Shown here in pieces: positions 1 to 12,173 of a stretch of 64,000 nucleotides of DNA. Position 1 is the stretch's first letter; each line of letters starts with the position of its first letter. The position numbers were made by a program, and so were the translations under genes. Location: contig CATKHW010000422.1 in NCBI GenBank assembly GCA_949752795.1, positions 3,100,001 through 3,164,000 of the forward strand, in the 5' to 3' direction. The notes under the pieces were generated by a model. It made no database searches. It was given only the letters and a program-made list of their open reading frames with translations, and was not told the DNA's origin. This DNA is from Hyperoodon ampullatus. Taxonomy: Eukaryota > Chordata > Mammalia > Artiodactyla > Ziphiidae.

Positions 1-337
1 TTAGGCATTTGGACGGGCACATATCACTGTAATTTCCCGGCAGGAAGAAGAATTAACCAAAGTCTCAGCCACCCACCGGGAATCAGTATAGATCCTGAAC
101 CAAAATTTTGGACTTGCGGTCAGCTCACCAAAAACGAGTTGAAAAATGGAGCTCAGGGGCACAGCAATTCACAAACTGGCCGAGTAATAAAGGACAACTA
201 TCGTCCAAAAATCTGTTGAGGGAAGGCAACGAGGCGGACTTGAAAGCGAGGCAGAATAGCAGGAAACAGATTTCCAGAGGTACGTTGGAATCGCCTTTAA
301 AGCACAGGAAGAGGGGCACAACTTCGACAATGATGCA

Positions 338-411
338 CTTGGCCAAAAAGGGCGTATGCGTTTTCTCCTGAATATATTCAGGAGAAAACGCATACGCCCT
401 TTTTGGCCAAG
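338..411. repeat. 74-bp perfect palindrome in satellite unit 1
   Basis: Reading outward from the centre between 374 and 375 (AATATATT), every base pairs with its mirror base out to 338 (C) and 411 (G); the next pair, 337 A and 412 C, fails. There is no spacer, so a single strand could fold into a 37-bp stem apart from the tight turn, and the duplex could extrude a cruciform. The same element recurs once per unit, starting at 2077, 3816, 5555, 7294, 9033, 10772, 12511, 14250, 15989, 17728, 19467, 21206, 22945, 24684, 26423, 28162, 29900, 31637, 33374 and 35107. Its arms stay nearly complementary in all 21 copies. Confidence 0.97.
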
Positions 412-719
412 CAAGCAAGCGGGCAATGCAAATCTGCACTACAAAGAAGTATCACTTCCCACCGGTCAAAAGGGACATCCACAAAATGTGTAAAAACCAG
501 AAAGGCAAGACAGGCCCTGGAGAACAGGGAGCCTTGTTATGCTGATGGGCGGGATGTAAATTGCCAACTGCCTCTCTGGAGGAGTGCATTGTGTTCCCTA
601 AAACAAGTAAACAACAGAGCTACAGAGCCAAGGGCACTTCCAGTCTAGGGAATATACCTTGGGAAAACTGAAAATCAAAAAGACACAGCCACCCCAAAAT
701 TTAGGGCTGCACTGCTTAC

Positions 720-1303
720 AAGGACCTCAACTTGGGTACACCTTAAATATCCCAGGAAATATAAAAATGGTTCAAAAAATTGTGGTACTTACGTACGATG
801 GAATATCCCTCAGCCATGAAATCAATGTCATAAGACCAGTAGCAGCAAAATGGGTGGATTCAGGTACGATGATTCTAAGTGAAATAAGTCACACAGAAAA
901 AGAAACTTATCATAAGATATCACTTATGAAGATCCTGTAAACATGGCTACACTTGAACTGAGTTAGGAAAGAGAACAGTGTCTCACATTTAGAAAACACT
1001 CTTATGCCTGCTTAAGGGGGAAGGAGAGGTGGGGTGATGCATAAAACCAGAGTTTGATATAAGCACAGGTACCGTTCCAAAAACCAACTATGGAATAGAC
1101 AAGACCTACACCTTCCTCAGTGAAAGGGACTCAAAACCCCATATTTCCCGCAGAGGAATATATCTGACTAGTAAGAATCTTAAAACCTATGTATTGGTAT
1201 GTCTCCGTAAGGGAATCAAGTGTGTCTAGACTGGGATAAATATGGCAGCGAGAATCAGCTCAAACCCACTATAAAAAGGAATTTCAAAAATAAAACAAAA
1301 AAA
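720..1303 (+). mobile_element. Diverged L1 3' end embedded in the satellite unit (representative copy)
   Basis: The stretch near 798-925 follows the order of words typical of an artiodactyl-type L1 3' end: GATGGAATAT, CAGCCATGAAAT, AGCAGCAAAATGGGTGGA, AAGTGAAATAAGTCACACAG, then GATATCACTTATGAAG. Further right, GACAAGACCTACACC and GAATCAGCTC near A-rich DNA resemble the L1 3' UTR and tail. The A-rich end is at about 1281-1303. No coding capacity remains. The same segment is present in every unit at the same offset, so it amplified with the satellite. The left limit is approximate because similarity fades gradually. Confidence 0.75.
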
Positions 1304-1739
1304 CTGGGAAATTCTTTACAATTCCTTCAGGGTCTCTGATGAAACCTGAAATGACCCTATCTACAATGACAGCTGGATGTGGCATAAGGCTGGACACTTG
1401 GGACTGAGAGGATTGGTGAGATTGGGTGAGCAAATGCAGACCCTTTAAAGCAATAATGCATGGCACACATTCCATGGGTCCCAACTCTCCAGGTTGAAGG
1501 GAATATTACTAGAGATATAACATGTACGGGAATCCTAGAGAACGGACACACTGTGAATACGAAAGGTTTCTAAAACTCAACGAATAGTCCCTCTCCTGGT
1601 GCTCCGGTTTGACTTTCCATCTGCTTTATTATCAACCTCCCAACTTGGAGAGACAGCCCCTTTAACCTCCTGGTTCGCACAGGTTGCCAATTTGGCAGAG
1701 GATGAAAGGGAAGAGGGAGAACCAATGAGAGAGTAGCTG

Positions 1740-3478
1740 TTAGGCATTTGGACGGGCACATATCACTGTAATTTCCCGGCAGGAAGAAGAATTAACCAAA
1801 GTCTCAGCCACCCACCGGGAATCAGTATAGATCCTGAACCAAAATTTTGGACTTGCGGTCAGCTCACCAAAAACGAGTTGAAAAATGGAGCTCAGGGGCA
1901 CAGCAATTCACAAACTGGCCGAGTAATAAAGGACAACTATCGTCCAAAAATCTGTTGAGGGAAGGCAACGAGGCGGACTTGAAAGCGAGGCAGAATAGCA
2001 GGAAACAGATTTCCAGAGGTACGTTGGAATCGCCTTTAAAGCACAGGAAGAGGGGCACAACTTCGACAATGATGCACTTGGCCAAAAAGGGCGTATGCGT
2101 TTTCTCCTGAATATATTCAGGAGAAAACGCATACGCCCTTTTTGGCCAAGCAAGCAAGCGGGCAATGCAAATCTGCACTACAAAGAAGTATCACTTCCCA
2201 CCGGTCAAAAGGGACATCCACAAAATGTGTAAAAACCAGAAAGGCAAGACAGGCCCTGGAGAACAGGGAGCCTTGTTATGCTGATGGGCGGGATGTAAAT
2301 TGCCAACTGCCTCTCTGGAGGAGTGCATTGTGTTCCCTAAAACAAGTAAAGTACAGAGCTACAGAGCCAAGGGCACTTCCAGTCTAGGGAATATACCTTG
2401 GGAAAACTGAAAATAAATAAGGCAGAGCCACCCCAAAATTTAGGGCTGCACTGCTTACAAGGACCTCAACTTGGGTACACCTTAAATATCCCAGGAAATA
2501 TAAAAATGGTTCAAAAAATTGTGGTACTTACGTACGATGGAATATCCCTCAGCCATGAAATCAATGTCATAAGACCAGTAGCAGCAAAATGGGTGGATTC
2601 AGGTACGATGATTCTAAGTGAAATAAGTCACACAGAAAAAGAAACTTATCATAAGATATCACTTATGAAGATCCTGTAAACATGGCTACACTTGAACTGA
2701 GTTAGGAAAGAGAACAGTGTCTCACATTTAGAAAACACTCTTATGCCTGCTTAAGGGGGAAGGAGAGGTGGGGTGATGCATAAAACCAGAGTTTGATATA
2801 AGCACAGGTACCGTTCCAAAAACCAACTATGGAATAGACAAGACCTACACCTTCCTCAGTGAAAGGGACTCAAAACCCCATATTTCCCGCAGAGGAATAT
2901 ATCTGACTAGTAAGAATCTTAAAACCTATGTATTGATATGTCTCCGTAAGGGAATCAAGTGTGTCTAGACTGGGATAAATATGGCAGCGAGAATCAGCTC
3001 AAACCCACTATAAAAAGGAATTTCAAAAATAAAACAAAAAAACTGGGAAATTCTTTACAATTCCTTCAGGGTCTCTGATGAAACCTGAAATGACCCTATC
3101 TACAATGACAGCTGGATGTGGCATAAGGCTGGACACTTGGGACTGAGAGGATTGGTGAGATTGGGTGAGCAAATGCAGACCCTTTAAAGCAATAATGCAT
3201 GGCACACATTCCATGGGTCCCAACTCTCCAGGTTGTAGGGAATATTACTACAGATATAACATGTACGGGAATCCAAGAGAACGGACACACTGTGAATACA
3301 AAAGGTTTCTAAAACTCAACGAATAGTCCCTCTCCTGGTGCTCCGGTTTGACTTTCCATCTGCTTTATTATCAACCTCCCAACTTGGAGAGACAGCCCCT
3401 TTAACCTCCTGGTTCGCACAGGTTGCCAATTTGGCAGAGGATGAAAGGGAAGAGGGAGAACCAATGAGAGAGTAGCTG
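1740..3478 (+). repeat. Satellite unit 2 (variant with GTAAAGTACAGAG)
   Basis: Differs from unit 1 mainly at about 2347 (AAAGTACAGAG instead of AAACAACAGAG) and at 2410-2425 (AAATAAATAAGGCAGAG instead of AAATCAAAAAGACACAG). It also has GGTTGTAGGGAAT near 3231 and CTACAGATAT near 3249. The first two changes recur only in unit 9, seven units (12,173 bp) away. The palindrome is perfect. Confidence 0.95.
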
Positions 3479-5217
3479 TTAGGCATTTGGACGGGCACAT
3501 ATCACTGTAATTTCCCGGCAGGAAGAAGAATTAACCAAAGTCTCAGCCACCCACCGGGAATCAGTATAGATCCTGAACCAAAATTTTGGACTTGCGGTCA
3601 GCTCACCAAAAACGAGTTGAAAAATGGAGCTCAGGGGCACAGCAATTCACAAACTGGCCGAGTAATAAAGGACAACTATCGTCCAAAAATCTGTTGAGGG
3701 AAGGCAACGAGGCGGACTTGAAAGCGAGGCAGAATAGCAGGAAACAGATTTCCAGAGGTACGTTGGAATCGCCTTTAAAGCACAGGAAGAGGGGCACAAC
3801 TTCGACAATGATGCACTTGGCCAAAAAGGGCGTATGCGTTTTCTCCTGAATATATTCAGGAGAAAACGCATACGCCCTTTTTGGCCAAGCAAGCAAGCGG
3901 GCAATGCAAATCTGCACTACAAAGAAGTATCACTTCCCACCGGTCAAAAGGGACATCCACAAAATGTGTAAAAACCAGAAAGGCAAGACAGGCCCTGGAG
4001 AACAGGGAGCCTTGTTATGCTGATGGGCGGGATGTAAATTGCCAACTGCCTCTCTGGAGGAGTGCATTGTGTTCCCTAAAACAAGTAAACAACAGAGCTA
4101 CAGAGCCAAGGGCACTTCCAGTCTAGGGAATATACCTTGGGAAAACTGAAAATCAAAAAGACACAGCCACCCCAAAATTTAGGGCTGCACTGCTTACAAG
4201 GACCTCAACTTGGGTACACCTTAAATATCCCAGGAAATATAAAAATGGTTCAAAAAATTGTGGTACTTACGTACGATGGAATATCCCTCAGCCATGAAAT
4301 CAATGTCATAAGACCAGTAGCAGCAAAATGGGTGGATTCAGGTACGATGATTCTAAGTGAAATAAGTCACACAGAAAAAGAAACTTATCATAAGATATCA
4401 CTTATGAAGATCCTGTAAACATGGCTACACTTGAACTGAGTTAGGAAAGAGAACAGTGTCTCACATTTAGAAAACACTCTTATGCCTGCTTAAGGGGGAA
4501 GGAGAGGTGGGGTGATGCATAAAACCAGAGTTTGATATAAGCACAGGTACCGTTCCAAAAACCAACTATGGAATAGACAAGACCTACACCTTCCTCAGTG
4601 AAAGGGACTCAAAACCCCATATTTCCCGCAGAGGAATATATCTGACTAGTAAGAATCTTAAAACCTATGTATTGGTATGTCTCCGTAAGGGAATCAAGTG
4701 TGTCTAGACTGGGATAAATATGGCAGCGAGAATCAGCTCAAACCCACTATAAAAAGGAATTTCAAAAATAAAACAAAAAAACTGGGAAATTCTTTACAAT
4801 TCCTTCAGGGTCTCTGATGAAACCTGAAATGACCCTATCTACAATGACAGCTGGATGTGGCATAAGGCTGGACACTTGGGACTGAGAGGATTGGTGAGAT
4901 TGGGTGAGCAAATGCAGACCCTTTAAAGCAATAATGCATGGCACACATTCCATGGGTCCCAACTCTCCAGGTTGAAGGGAATATTACTAGAGATATAACA
5001 TGTACGGGAATCCTAGAGAACGGACACACTGTGAATACGAAAGGTTTCTAAAACTCAACGAATAGTCCCTCTCCTGGTGCTCCGGTTTGACTTTCCATCT
5101 GCTTTATTATCAACCTCCCAACTTGGAGAGACAGCCCCTTTAACCTCCTGGTTCGCACAGGTTGCCAATTTGGCAGAGGATGAAAGGGAAGAGGGAGAAC
5201 CAATGAGAGAGTAGCTG
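3479..5217 (+). repeat. Satellite unit 3
   Basis: Nearly identical to unit 1, including the intact palindrome at 3816-3889. I noticed no variant of its own. Confidence 0.95.
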
Positions 5218-6956
5218 TTAGGCATTTGGACGGGCACATATCACTGTAATTTTCCGGCAGGAAGAAGAATTAACCAAAGTCTCAGCCACCCACCGGGAAT
5301 CAGTATAGATTCTGAACCAAAATTTTGGACTTGTGGTCAGCTCACCAAAAACGAGTTGAAAAATGGAGCTCAGGGGCACAGCAATTCACAAACTGGCCGA
5401 GTAATAAAGGACAACTATCGTCCAAAAATCTGTTGAGGGAAGGCAACGAGGCGGACTTGAAAGCGAGGCAGAATAGCAGGAAACAGATTTCCAGAGGTAC
5501 GTTGGAATCGCCTTTAAAGCACAGGAAGAGGGGCACAACTTCGACAATGATGCACTTGGCCAAAAAGGGCGTATGTGTTTTCTCCTGAATATATTCAGGA
5601 GAAAACGCATACGCCCTTTCTGGCCAAGCAAGCAAGCGGGCAATGAAAATCTGCACTACAAAGAAGTATCACTTCCCACCGGTCAAAAGGGACATCCACA
5701 AAATGTGTAAAAACCAGAAAGGCAAGACAGGCCCTGGAGAACAGGGAGCCTTGTTATGCTGATGGGCGGGATGTAAATTGCCAACTGCCTCTCTGGAGGA
5801 GTTCATTGTGTTCCCTAAAACAAGTAAACAACAGAGCTACAGAGCCAAGGGCACTTCCAGTCTAGGGAATATACCTTGGGAAAACTGAAAATCAAAAAGA
5901 CACAGCCACCCCAAAATTTAGGGCTGCACTGCTTACAAGGACCTCAACTTGGGTACACCTTAAATATCCCAGGAAATATAAAAATGGTTCAAAAAATTGT
6001 GGTAGTTACGTACGATGGAATATCCCTCAGCCATGAAATCAATGTCATAAGACCAGTAGCAGCAAAATGGGTGGATTCAGGTACGATGATTCTAAGTGAA
6101 ATAAGTCACACAGAAAAAGAAACTTATCATAAGATATCACTTATGAAGATCCTGTAAACATGGCTACACTTGAACTGAGTTAGGAAAGAGAACAGTGTCT
6201 CACATTTAGAAAACACTCTTATGCCTGCTTAAGGGGGAAGGAGAGGTGGGGTGATGCATAAAACCAGAGTTTGATATAAGCACAGGTACCGTTCCAAAAA
6301 CCAACTATGGAATAGACAAGACCTACACCTTCCTCAGTGAAAGGGACTCAAAACCCCATATTTCCCGCAGAGGAATATATCTGACTAGTAAGAATCTTAA
6401 AACCTATGTATTGATATGTCTCCATAAGGGAATCAAGTGTGTCTAGACTGGGATAAATATGGCAGCGAGAATCAGCTCAAACCCACTATAAAAAGGAATT
6501 TCAAAAATAAAACAAAAAAACTGGGAAATTCTTTACAATTCCTTCAGGGTCTCTGATGAAACCTGAAATGACCCTATCTACAATGACAGCTGGATGTGGC
6601 ATAAGGCTGGACACTTGGGACTGAGAGGATTGGTGAGATTGGGTGAGCAAATGCAGACCCTTTAAAGCAATAATGCATGGCACACATTCCATGGGTCCCA
6701 ACTCTCCAGGTTGAAGGGAATATTACTAGAGATATAACATGTACGGGAATCCTAGAGAACGGACACACTGTGAATACGAAAGGTTTCTAAAACTCAACGA
6801 ATAGTCCCTCTCCTGGTGCTCCGGTTTGACTTTCCATCTGCTTTATTATCAACCTCCCAACTTGGAGAGACAGCCCCTTTAACCTCCTGGTTCGCACAGG
6901 TTGCCAATTTGGCAGAGGATGAAAGGGAAGAGGGAGAACCAATGAGAGAGTAGCTG
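5218..6956 (+). repeat. Satellite unit 4 (variant with mismatched palindrome)
   Basis: Belongs to a group with units 5 and 7: CTTGTGGTCAG near 5330, GTATGTGTTTT in the left palindrome arm, CCCTTTCTGGCC in the right arm, GCAATGAAAATC after it, GGAGTTCATTG near 5797 and GGTAGTTACG near 6001. The palindrome therefore has two mismatched pairs. Confidence 0.95.
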
Positions 6957-8695
6957 TTAGGCATTTGGACGGGCACATATCACTGTAATTTTCCGGCAGG
7001 AAGAAGAATTAACCAAAGTCTCAGCCACCCACCGGGAATCAGTATAGATTCTGAACCAAAATTTTGGACTTGTGGTCAGCTCACCAAAAACGAGTTGAAA
7101 AATGGAGCTCAGGGGCACAGCAATTCACAAACTGGCCGAGTAATAAAGGACAACTATCGTCCAAAAATCTGTTGAGGGAAGGCAACGAGGCGGACTTGAA
7201 AGCGAGGCAGAATAGCAGGAAACAGATTTCCAGAGGTACGTTGGAATCGCCTTTAAAGCACAGGAAGAGGGGCACAACTTCGACAATGATGCACTTGGCC
7301 AAAAAGGGCGTATGTGTTTTCTCCTGAATATATTCAGGAGAAAACGCATACGCCCTTTCTGGCCAAGCAAGCAAGCGGGCAATGAAAATCTGCACTACAA
7401 AGAAGTATCACTTCCCACCGGTCAAAAGGGACATCCACAAAATGTGTAAAAACCAGAAAGGCAAGACAGGCCCTGGAGAACAGGGAGCCTTGTTATGCTG
7501 ATGGGCGGGATGTAAATTGCCAACTGCCTCTCTGGAGGAGTTCATTGTGTTCCCTAAAACAAGTAAACAACAGAGCTACAGAGCCAAGGGCACTTCCAGT
7601 CTAGGGAATATACCTTGGGAAAACTGAAAATCAAAAAGACACAGCCACCCCAAAATTTAGGGCTGCACTGCTTACAAGGACCTCAACTTGGGTACACCTT
7701 AAATATCCCAGGAAATATAAAAATGGTTCAAAAAATTGTGGTAGTTACGTACGATGGAATATCCCTCAGCCATGAAATCAATGTCATAAGACCAGTAGCA
7801 GCAAAATGGGTGGATTCAGGTACGATGATTCTAAGTGAAATAAGTCACACAGAAAAAGAAACTTATCATAAGATATCACTTATGAAGATCCTGTAAACAT
7901 GGCTACACTTGAACTGAGTTAGGAAAGAGAACAGTGTCTCACATTTAGAAAACACTCTTATGCCTGCTTAAGGGGGAAGGAGAGGTGGGGTGATGCATAA
8001 AACCAGAGTTTGATATAAGCACAGGTACCGTTCCAAAAACCAACTATGGAATAGACAAGACCTACACCTTCCTCAGTGAAAGGGACTCAAAACCCCATAT
8101 TTCCCGCAGAGGAATATATCTGACTAGTAAGAATCTTAAAACCTATGTATTGATATGTCTCCATAAGGGAATCAAGTGTGTCTAGACTGGGATAAATATG
8201 GCAGCGAGAATCAGCTCAAACCCACTATAAAAAGGAATTTCAAAAATAAAACAAAAAAACTGGGAAATTCTTTACAATTCCTTCAGGGTCTCTGATGAAA
8301 CCTGAAATGACCCTATCTACAATGACAGCTGGATGTGGCATAAGGCTGGACACTTGGGACTGAGAGAATTGGTGAGATTGGGTGAGCAAATGCAGACCCT
8401 TTAAAGCAATAATGCATGGCACACATTCCATGGGTCCCAACTCTCCAGGTTGAAGGGAATATTACTACAGATATAACATGTACGGGAATCCTAGAGAACG
8501 GACACACTGTGAATACGAAAGGTTTCTAAAACTCAACGAATAGTCCCTCTCCTGGTGCTCCGGTTTGACTTTCCATCTGCTTTATTATCAACCTCCCAAC
8601 TTGGAGAGACAGCCCCTTTAACCTCCTGGTTCGCACAGGTTTCCAATTTGGTAGAGGATGAAAGGGAAGAGGGAGAACCAATGAGAGAGTAGCTG
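6957..8695 (+). repeat. Satellite unit 5
   Basis: The first part matches unit 4 closely. The last third carries GAGAGAATTGG near 8364 and GGTTTCCAATTTGGTAGAGG near 8638, both shared with unit 7 and not with unit 4. It is the first half of a two-unit block that recurs as units 7-8. Confidence 0.95.
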
Positions 8696-10434
8696 TTAGG
8701 CATTTGGACGGGCACATATCACTGTAATTTCCCGGCAGGAAGAAGAATTAACCAAAGTCTCAGCCACCCACCGGGAATCAGTATAGATCCTGAACCAAAA
8801 TTTTGGACTTGCGGTCAGCTCACCAAAAACGAGTTGAAAAATGGAGCTCAGGGGCACAGCAATTCACAAACTGGCCGAGTAATAAAGGACAACTATCGTC
8901 CAAAAATCTGTTGAGGGAAGGCAACGAGGCGGACTTGAAAGCGAGGCAGAATAGCAGGAAACAGATTTCCAGAGGTACGTCGGAATCGCCTTTAAAGCAC
9001 AGGAAGAGGGGAACAACTTCGACAATGATGCACTTGGCCAAAAAGGGCGTATGCGTTTTCTCCTGAATATATTCAGGAGAAAACACATACGCCCTTTTTG
9101 GCCAAGCAAGCAAGCGGGCAATGCAAATCTGCACTACAAAGAAGTATCACTTCCCACCGGTCAAAAGGGACATCCACAAAATGTGTAAAAACCAGAAAGG
9201 CAAGACAGGCCCTGGAGAACAGGGAGCCTTGTTATGCTGATGGGCGGGATGTAAATTGCCAACTGCCTCTCTGGAGGAGTTCATTGTGTTCCCTAAAACA
9301 AGTAAACAACAGAGCTACAGAGCCAAGGGCACTTCCAGTCTAGGGAATATACCTTGGGAAAACTGAAAATCAAAAAGACACAGCCACCCCAAAATTTAGG
9401 GCTGCACTGCTTACAAGGACCTCAACTTGGGTACACCTTAAATATCCCAGGAAATATAAAAATGGTTCAAAAAATTGTGGTACTTACGTACGATGGAATA
9501 TCCCTCAGCCATGAAATCAATGTCATAAGACCAGTAGCAGCAAAATGGGTGGATTCAGGTACGATGATTCTAAGTGAAATAAGTCACACAGAAAAAGAAA
9601 CTTATCATAAGATATCACTTATGAAGATCCTGTAAACATGGCTACACTTGAACTGAGTTAGGAAAGAGAACAGTGTCTCACATTTAGAAAACACTCTTAT
9701 GCCTGCTTAAGGGGGAAGGAGAGGTGGGGTGATGCATAAAACCAGAGTTTGATATAAGCACAGGTACCGTTCCAAAAACCAACTATGGAATAGACAAGAC
9801 CTACACCTTCCTCAGTGAAAGGGACTCAAAACCCCATATTTCCCGCAGAGGAATATATCTGACTAGTAAGAATCTTAAAACCTATGTATTGGTATGTCTC
9901 CGTAAGGGAATCAAGTGTGTCTAGACTGGGATAAATATGGCAGCGAGAATCAGCTCAAACCCACTATAAAAAGGAATTTCAAAAATAAAACAAAAAAACT
10001 GGGAAATTCTTTACAATTCCTTCAGGGTCTCTGATGAAACCTGAAATGACCCTATCTACAATGACAGCTGGATGTGGCATAAGGCTGGACACTTGGGACT
10101 GAGAGGATTGGTGAGATTGGGTGAGCAAATGCAGACCCTTTAAAGCAATAATGCATGGCACACATTCCATGGGTCCCAACTCTCCAGGTTGAAGAGAATA
10201 TTACTAGAGATATAACATGTACGGGAATCCTAGAGAACGGACACACTGTGAATACGAAAGGTTTCTAAAACTCAACGAATAGTCCCTCTCCTGGTGCTCC
10301 GGTTTGACTTTCCATCTGCTTTATTATCAACCTCCCAACTTGGAGAGACAGCCCCTTTAACCTCCTGGTTCGCACAGGTTGCCAATTTGGCAGAGGATGA
10401 AAGGGAAGAGGGAGAACCAATGAGAGAGTAGCTG
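8696..10434 (+). repeat. Satellite unit 6
   Basis: Carries TACGTCGGAATCG near 8977, GAGGGGAACAAC near 9006 and AAAACACATACGCCC in the right palindrome arm, giving one mismatched pair. The same three changes occur together in unit 8. Near 10193 it has GAAGAGAAT where other units have GAAGGGAAT. Confidence 0.95.
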
Positions 10435-12173
10435 TTAGGCATTTGGACGGGCACATATCACTGTAATTTTCCGGCAGGAAGAAGAATTAACCAAAGTCTC
10501 AGCCACCCACCGGGAATCAGTATAGATCCTGAACCAAAATTTTGGACTTGTGGTCAGCTCACCAAAAACGAGTTGAAAAATGGAGCTCAGGGGCACAGCA
10601 ATTCACAAACTGGCCGAGTAATAAAGGACAAATATCGTCCAAAAATCTGTTGAGGGAAGGCAACGAGGCGGACTTGAAAGCGAGGCAGAATAGCAGGAAA
10701 CAGATTTCCAGAGGTACGTTGGAATCGCCTTTAAAGCACAGGAAGAGGGGCACAACTTCGACAATGATGCACTTGGCCAAAAAGGGCGTATGTGTTTTCT
10801 CCTGAATATATTCAGGAGAAAACGCATACGCCCTTTCTGGCCAAGCAAGCAAGCGGGCAATGAAAATCTGCACTACAAAGAAGTATCACTTCCCACCGGT
10901 CAAAAGGGACATCCACAAAATGTGTAAAAACCAGAAAGGCAAGACAGGCCCTGGAGAACAGGGAGCCTTGTTATGCTGATGGGCGGGATGTAAATTGCCA
11001 ACTGCCTCTCTGGAGGAGTTCATTGTGTTCCCTAAAACAAGTAAACAACAGAGCTACAGAGCCAAGGGCACTTCCAGTCTAGGGAATATACCTTGGGAAA
11101 ACTGAAAATCAAAAAGACACAGCCACCCCAAAATTTAGGGCTGCACTGCTTACAAGGACCTCAACTTGGGTACACCTTAAATATCCCAGGAAATATAAAA
11201 ATGGTTCAAAAAATTGTGGTAGTTACGTACGATGGAATATCCCTCAGCCATGAAATCAATGTCATAAGACCAGTAGCAGCAAAATGGGTGGATTCAGGTA
11301 CGATGATTCTAAGTGAAATAAGTCACACAGAAAAAGAAACTTATCATAAGATATCACTTATGAAGATCCTGTAAACATGGCTACACTTGAACTGAGTTAG
11401 GAAAGAGAACAGTGTCTCACATTTAGAAAACACTCTTATGCCTGCTTAAGGGGGAAGGAGAGGTGGGGTGATGCATAAAACCAGAGTTTGATATAAGCAC
11501 AGGTACCGTTCCAAAAACCAACTATGGAATAGACAAGACCTACACCTTCCTCAGTGAAAGGGACTCAAAACCCCATATTTCCCGCAGAGGAATATATCTG
11601 ACTAGTAAGAATCTTAAAACCTATGTATTGAAATGTCTCCATAAGGGAATCAAGTGTGTCTAGACTGGGATAAATATGGCAGCGAGAATCAGCTCAAACC
11701 CACTATAAAAAGGAATTTCAAAAATAAAACAAAAAAACTGGGAAATTCTTTACAATTCCTTCAGGGTCTCTGATGAAACCTGAAATGACCCTATCTACAA
11801 TGACAGCTGGATGTGGCATAAGGCTGGACACTTGGGACTGAGAGAATTGGTGAGATTGGGTGAGCAAATGCAGACCCTTTAAAGCAATAATGCATGGCAC
11901 ACATTCCATGGGTCCCAACTCTCCAGGTTGAAGGGAATATTACTACAGATATAACATGTACGGGAATCCTAGAGAACGGACACACTGTGAATACGAAAGG
12001 TTTCTAAAACTCAACGAATAGTCCCTCTCCTGGTGCTCCGGTTTGACTTTCCATCTGCTTTATTATCAACCTCCCAACTTGGAGAGACAGCCCCTTTAAC
12101 CTCCTGGTTCGCACAGGTTTCCAATTTGGTAGAGGATGAAAGGGAAGAGGGAGAACCAATGAGAGAGTAGCTG
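10435..12173 (+). repeat. Satellite unit 7 (near-copy of unit 5)
   Basis: Shares the unit 4/5 palindrome mismatches and the unit 5 right-end markers. Private changes: CAAATATCGTCC near 10629 and ATTGAAATGTC near 11628. Confidence 0.95.

Larger units (their letters stand above)
1..1739 (+). repeat. Satellite unit 1 (reference copy)
   Basis: Used as the reference for unit coordinates. It carries the perfect palindrome at 338-411 and the L1-like part at about 720-1303. Frames on both strands (for example 108-371 plus, starting with TTG, and 125-439 minus) overlap across the palindrome and recur in nearly every copy. I do not regard them as genes, because they overlap each other, several start at non-ATG codons, and they match nothing I recognise. 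Confidence 0.95.

Noticed and set aside
280..296. CENP-B-box-like site (CGTTGGAATCG) in each satellite unit
   Set aside because: Matches about 11 of 17 positions but misses several essential ones (the second T and the final GGG). By a rough count, one or two matches this good are expected by chance on both strands of one unit.
338..411. Palindrome as a bacterial-type terminator, or the array as a CRISPR
   Set aside because: The sequence is vertebrate and L1-bearing; the repeats are 1,739 bp with no short repeat-spacer pattern.
108..648. Recurring open frames of 81-104 codons on both strands of each satellite unit
   Set aside because: They overlap across the palindrome, which makes the two strands read alike, several begin at non-ATG codons, and they have no recognisable domain. 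Their recurrence only reflects the tandem repeat.
1261..1280. TATA-like ACTATAAAAAGG in each satellite unit
   Set aside because: Lies just before the A-rich L1 tail; no promoter context or start site can be supported from sequence alone.
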